Source of the DNA: Mycoemilia scoparia | Taxonomy: Eukaryota > Kickxellomycota > Kickxellomycetes > Kickxellales > Kickxellaceae | Assembly (NCBI GenBank): GCA_027575805.1 | Contig: JANBPU010000437.1 | Span: 1-11,239, forward strand | Direction of reading: 5' to 3' | Length of the DNA stretch: 11,239 nucleotides | Shown here: positions 8,226 through 11,239 of the stretch, one piece after another | Position numbering within the stretch: the first letter of the stretch is position 1 | Layout: every line of letters starts with the position of its first letter | The notes under the pieces: model-generated | What the model saw: the letters and a program-made list of their open reading frames with translations, nothing else | What the model was told of the DNA's origin: nothing | Database searches by the model: none | Translations under genes and position numbers: made by a program

Positions 8226-8918
8226 TATTATTATTATATATGTATGTATGTATGCGTAAGTAGGTGGGGGTTTTTTTGAAGTTAAAAGGTAAACAACGAC
8301 TCTTAGGGTAGAAAATTAAAGAACCAAAAAGACTACTTGATCATCACCAAATGTTTCTATTATTGCGATTCCATTTTAAAATCAACACAAAATCTATGGA
8401 TCTGAGCTAACAGTTCTTAGTCACACTGGCTTTTTTCAATAGTCAATAAAATAGAACAAGTGTAAGTCTGGGAAATGATTACTAGCAGCCTTTTTAAATT
8501 TTATATTAAGCTATTACCAGCCTTAGTTCAAGTAGCCACATGGAAGCACAAGATTGGTTGGACTGCTTTTGTTAATAGCCTTTCTGCTTTGTGCAAGAGT
8601 TCAGACTTGTCTCTCTGCCTTTATAATCCTCCCCAGTTTCATCCCCTTCCTTTGTCTCATGTCAGTTATATTACTATAGAATCAAAGCAGTAGCAGCAGT
8701 CATAAATATATATACCAGGATATATTCTTCTGTCGTTTACCCAGAGATTCTATAGAAACCCAGGGTGCACTTGTTTTCTTTCTAAAGCCTTTAACTAATC
8801 ACCACTTGCTCTCTCGCTTACTTACTTACTATACCCCTTTGTGTTACCCTTTCTTTTTTGTCTTTCATTTTCCATCTGTGTATTTGTAAACTAAACCCTG
8901 CGTCCACTCAGACCTTAC
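8226..8918. promoter_or_regulatory. Divergent promoter region shared by TCP1 and the DNAJC3-like gene
   Basis: These 693 bases separate two head-to-head start codons. The TCP1 side begins with an ATT/ATGT microsatellite at about 8225-8255, which would lie in its 5' leader. The other side has a TATA-like ATAAATATATATA around 8702-8714, then a pyrimidine-rich tract at about 8770-8880 before the ATG, as in many fungal leaders. I looked for canonical alternating nGAAn heat-shock elements and for UPRE/ERSE strings and found none; TTCTATAGAA near 8747-8756 has the wrong spacing. An ATG-started 72-codon frame at 8475-8693 is not recognisable and lies before the TATA-like site. Confidence 0.5.
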
Positions 8919-10646
8919 ATGTATTTCCTTGCTAAGGATAAACACCCTGCTTCGTGGCTTACCACAACGACCATTCTGTGGGCATTAGCAGCTGCATTGC
9001 TCAGTTCATTGGGCATTGTCTTTGCTGATAGCAACACTAATGCTGATGGAGAGAATGTCATCGAGTCAGCCACTTCATACCTTCAAAAAGCAGACAAGCT
9101 TTTAATATCCGGTAACCCAGGCGATGCCCTCATTGCATACACCGCAGCAATAGATGTGGATCCCAACGTGTATCTACCTTACTACAAAAGGGCTACTGCC
9201 TACCTATCATTGAATCGACTTGGCCTTGCTGCTCGAGACCTTTCCAAATCTATTGAACTTAACCCACACTTTTATAAAGCCTACGAACAAAGAGCCAAGA
9301 TCTATATCAAGGAAGGAAGATTTGTCAAGGCAGGAGATGATATTGAGTATCTCAAATCCAATTTTTCTAAAGAGTCTAAAGCTGATAAACTACTAACGAG
9401 TCTTCAATCAGTCGAGACTGAGGTTGAAGAAGCAAAAAAGTCCAATGAAGCAGGAAACTATTCCGAATGCGTAAAATATGCAACCAAAGCCATCGAAGTT
9501 TGCCCATTCTTTGGAGATCTACGGTCAATTCGTTATGAATGCAACCTAAAATTGGGAGATATTGCTGGATCAGTTAATGACCTACAGAGGTTATCCCAGT
9601 TTGACAAGGAAGATCTTGGTGTATATACTGATATTGCTAATCTCCGCTTCTTTTATCTTGGAGAGAAAGCCGAAGCCATTGCAAGTCTCAAAGAATGTCT
9701 TCATTCTGATCCCGAAAACAAACAGTGCAAAGCCCTATTTAAACAACTTAAACAACTCGATAAGTCGCTCAAAAAGCTCGACGTCGAACTAAAGAAAGAT
9801 AAATGGAATACCTGTGGTAAAATGATATCTCCTCCATCAAAAGATTCTGGAGAAGGACTATTGGCTCAAGTCACAAAATTAGATGAAGACCTTTCCAAAA
9901 AGTACCAGTTACCATCAAAGCCCACATCCAACATTATTTTGATGCGAATCATCGATGTTGCTTGTATATCACACTCAAGTCTAAAGAGATGGAAACTCGC
10001 CGAAGATTTTTGTTCAAAATCACTTGAAAATAACCCCGATAATATCCAAGCTGTGATTGGTATGTCAAGCGTCCTGCTAGAGAAGGATGAATTCGATAAA
10101 GCCATCAGTCTCTTGGAGGAAGCCCAACAAAAGTCACAAGGACAAAATGGCAAGATCAACAAACTCTTACATGAGGCACAGAAAAAGAAGCGTATGGCGG
10201 GTAGGAAAGATTATTACAAGATTCTGGGAGTTCCAAAAGATGCTGATCAGCGTGAAATTAAGAAGGCGTTTAGAAAGATGGCTCAGCAGTGGCACCCTGA
10301 TAGATATAAGGGCGACTTGACTCCAGAACAAGTGCAGGACAAGATGTCGGATATTAACCAGGCTTATGAGGTTCTTAGTGATGAGAAGACTAGGGCTGAG
10401 TATGACCAAGGTCATGATCCTAATGATCCCACTGGTGGTCATGAATATGGTGGTCCCGGTGGATTTGGAGGAGAGCCAGGTGGTGGCAATCCATTCTTCT
10501 TCTATCCAAATGGTCAACAGTTTGTGTTCAAGCAGGGCGGCAGTGGTGAAGCTTTCTTTGAGTTTGGTGGTGCAGGTGGTGGTGGTGGTAAAAAGGGAGG
10601 AAGCAAAAAGTTTAAACAGTACTTTGGCGGTGGATTCCCCTTTTAG
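8919..10646 (+). CDS. ER-type TPR and J-domain co-chaperone, DNAJC3/p58IPK-like
   Basis: Intronless, 575 residues. Proteins of this architecture bind unfolded clients with TPRs and pass them to Hsp70 (BiP/Kar2) in the ER lumen, stimulating its ATPase through the J domain. A hydrophobic segment at about residues 19-35, ending with FADSN, looks like a cleavable signal peptide. TPR-type helix pairs run from about 50 to 420, for example ADKLLISGNPGDALIAYTAA, followed by YKRATAYLSLNRLGLAARDL. The J domain spans about 429-497, with DYYKILGV, the HPD triad at 459-461 and the NQAYEVLSDEKTRAEYD helix. The tail is Gly/Phe-rich (about 500-575) and ends in GGGFPF, with no HDEL/KDEL; animal DNAJC3 also lacks one. 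The length is somewhat above human DNAJC3 (504). The start ATG has a T at -3, a weak context, but it is the one that includes the signal sequence. Confidence 0.9.
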   Translation: MYFLAKDKHPASWLTTTTILWALAAALLSSLGIVFADSNTNADGENVIESATSYLQKADKLLISGNPGDALIAYTAAIDVDPNVYLPYYKRATAYLSLNRLGLAARDLSKSIELNPHFYKAYEQRAKIYIKEGRFVKAGDDIEYLKSNFSKESKADKLLTSLQSVETEVEEAKKSNEAGNYSECVKYATKAIEVCPFFGDLRSIRYECNLKLGDIAGSVNDLQRLSQFDKEDLGVYTDIANLRFFYLGEKAEAIASLKECLHSDPENKQCKALFKQLKQLDKSLKKLDVELKKDKWNTCGKMISPPSKDSGEGLLAQVTKLDEDLSKKYQLPSKPTSNIILMRIIDVACISHSSLKRWKLAEDFCSKSLENNPDNIQAVIGMSSVLLEKDEFDKAISLLEEAQQKSQGQNGKINKLLHEAQKKKRMAGRKDYYKILGVPKDADQREIKKAFRKMAQQWHPDRYKGDLTPEQVQDKMSDINQAYEVLSDEKTRAEYDQGHDPNDPTGGHEYGGPGGFGGEPGGGNPFFFYPNGQQFVFKQGGSGEAFFEFGGAGGGGGKKGGSKKFKQYFGGGFPF

Positions 10647-10743
10647 TTTACCTTTACCCTTTACTATCCTTTATATTTTTTCTTTGTCATTTCGAAGTAT
10701 TTAACAATAGATAAATCAATACTATGGCATTTAAAATATGTAG
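10647..10743. other. Convergent 3' ends
   Basis: The 97 bases between the DNAJC3-like stop and the stop of the putative minus-strand small gene are T-rich then A/T-mixed. If both genes are expressed, their 3' untranslated regions must overlap. No canonical AATAAA is seen on the plus strand. Confidence 0.5.
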
Positions 10744-11117
10744 TCAGATAGAACACCCAAGCTTCTCTGTGGCGAAATAGTAGGTGAGAGGTATTTCCTC
10801 TGCCGAACACTGCTGCTGATCTTGGTCTTTATTGGCCAAATAGTTGCCATAAAAACCTGATTCAGGTAGAGGGAGAGGTAAGTTTATATCCGATACGAAA
10901 ATGGCCTGTGACCAATGGACATTAAACAACCAACCACAGAACAATAATACAAAAATCAAATTGATAATCCCCTAACACAGTTGCATAAAGCGCCAATATT
11001 TAAAGTTAATTCTTGCTTGAACTTTCTGATTGATTTGCTGCACCAATGTGACCATCTACATACCTTTTTCCCTTTAAATATTTTAGCCCGCCCACACGCA
11101 TTCGTACAAATACGCAT
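10744..11117 (-). CDS. Possible two-exon gene for a 93-residue membrane or secreted protein
   Basis: I do not recognise this product. Exon 1 is 11117-11064 (ATG with A at -3, 18 codons, ending ATFKGKK-like basic residues: IFKGKK). The intron is 11063-10972 (92 bases), with donor GTATGT and acceptor GTGTTAG. Exon 2 is 10971-10744, ending in TGA. The join is in phase 0 with no stop. A TATATAAA box lies about 42 bases before the ATG. The predicted protein has a basic N-terminus followed by about 20 hydrophobic residues starting GIINLIFVLLFCGW, which would act as a signal anchor or signal peptide. A polar tail follows with LPLPLPES, a QDQQQ run and two cysteines. Exon 2 alone has no ATG start, so the gene depends on splicing. 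Homology or transcript support is absent; this could be a chance frame. Confidence 0.4.
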
Positions 11118-11239
11118 ATTTTCAATCACTCCTGTTCTTCTTTTGCACCTATCCTCTTTTTATATATGGCCACTTTTCATTTTTTGGCAGACAATTATGG
11201 TCCCCAAGGTAATAGCCTAATTTTAAGAAAAAAATTGAC
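11118..11239. other. Right-edge region with TATA box and possible plus-strand gene start
   Basis: On the minus strand TATATAAA at 11166-11159 is well placed for the small gene to its left. On the plus strand a pyrimidine-rich stretch (11130-11160) precedes ATGGTCCCCAAG at 11196-11207, followed directly by GTAATAG, which could be a 5' splice site; without splicing the frame ends after seven codons. A very short first exon before an intron is common in fungal ribosomal-protein genes, but no product can be named from four codons. Confidence 0.25.

Noticed and set aside
8475..8693. 72-codon ATG-started frame upstream of the DNAJC3-like gene
   Set aside because: The product is unrecognisable, with no promoter or splice evidence, and it lies before the probable TATA site of the next gene, so it is unlikely even as an upstream ORF.
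8747..8756. TTCTATAGAA as a heat-shock element
   Set aside because: The half-sites are four bases apart in place of the two required, and there is no third unit.

Overview
The window reads as nuclear DNA of a fungus. Three long, clearly eukaryotic housekeeping genes are separated by AT-rich intergenic DNA, and one of them carries two spliceosomal introns with GT..AG ends (GTAAGY donors). There are no bacterial-type operons, ribosome-binding sites or CRISPR arrays. The AT-rich spacers, the low-complexity inserts in coding DNA and the gene families point to an early-diverging fungus, possibly Mucoromycota. That placement is inference; no marker here fixes the species.

Layout, left to right. 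Bases 1-219 are non-coding as far as I can tell. Bases 220-4449 (minus) hold one uninterrupted 1409-residue gene that I identify as CCZ1, the partner of Mon1 in the Rab7/Ypt7 exchange factor; it is greatly enlarged by disordered, low-complexity insertions. Bases 4450-6177 are a 1.7-kb spacer with two copies of a small inverted-repeat element (TIR core TTATTTTTGAAGGGT or a close variant). The first copy has an extra 31-bp hairpin on its left side. Bases 6178-8225 (minus) hold TCP1, the alpha subunit (CCT1) of the cytosolic chaperonin TRiC/CCT. Its first 72 residues can be read only after splicing three exons, which give a full-length 558-residue protein. Bases 8226-8918 are a shared 693-bp divergent promoter region. 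Bases 8919-10646 (plus) hold an intronless TPR + J-domain co-chaperone of the DNAJC3/p58IPK type with an N-terminal signal sequence. Bases 10744-11117 (minus) hold a possible two-exon gene for a 93-residue membrane or secreted protein, supported only by splice sites, frame and a TATA box. The right edge may hold the start of a plus-strand gene.

Two chaperone genes, one for cytosolic folding and one for ER folding, sit head to head, so coordinated expression is possible, though no classical heat-shock or unfolded-protein-response element is evident. CCZ1 acts in late endosome/vacuole traffic and has no obvious functional tie to its neighbours. The least explained sequences are the inverted-repeat family, whose hairpin pairs completely (26 Watson-Crick and 5 G-U pairs) in a plus-strand transcript, and the small two-exon gene.
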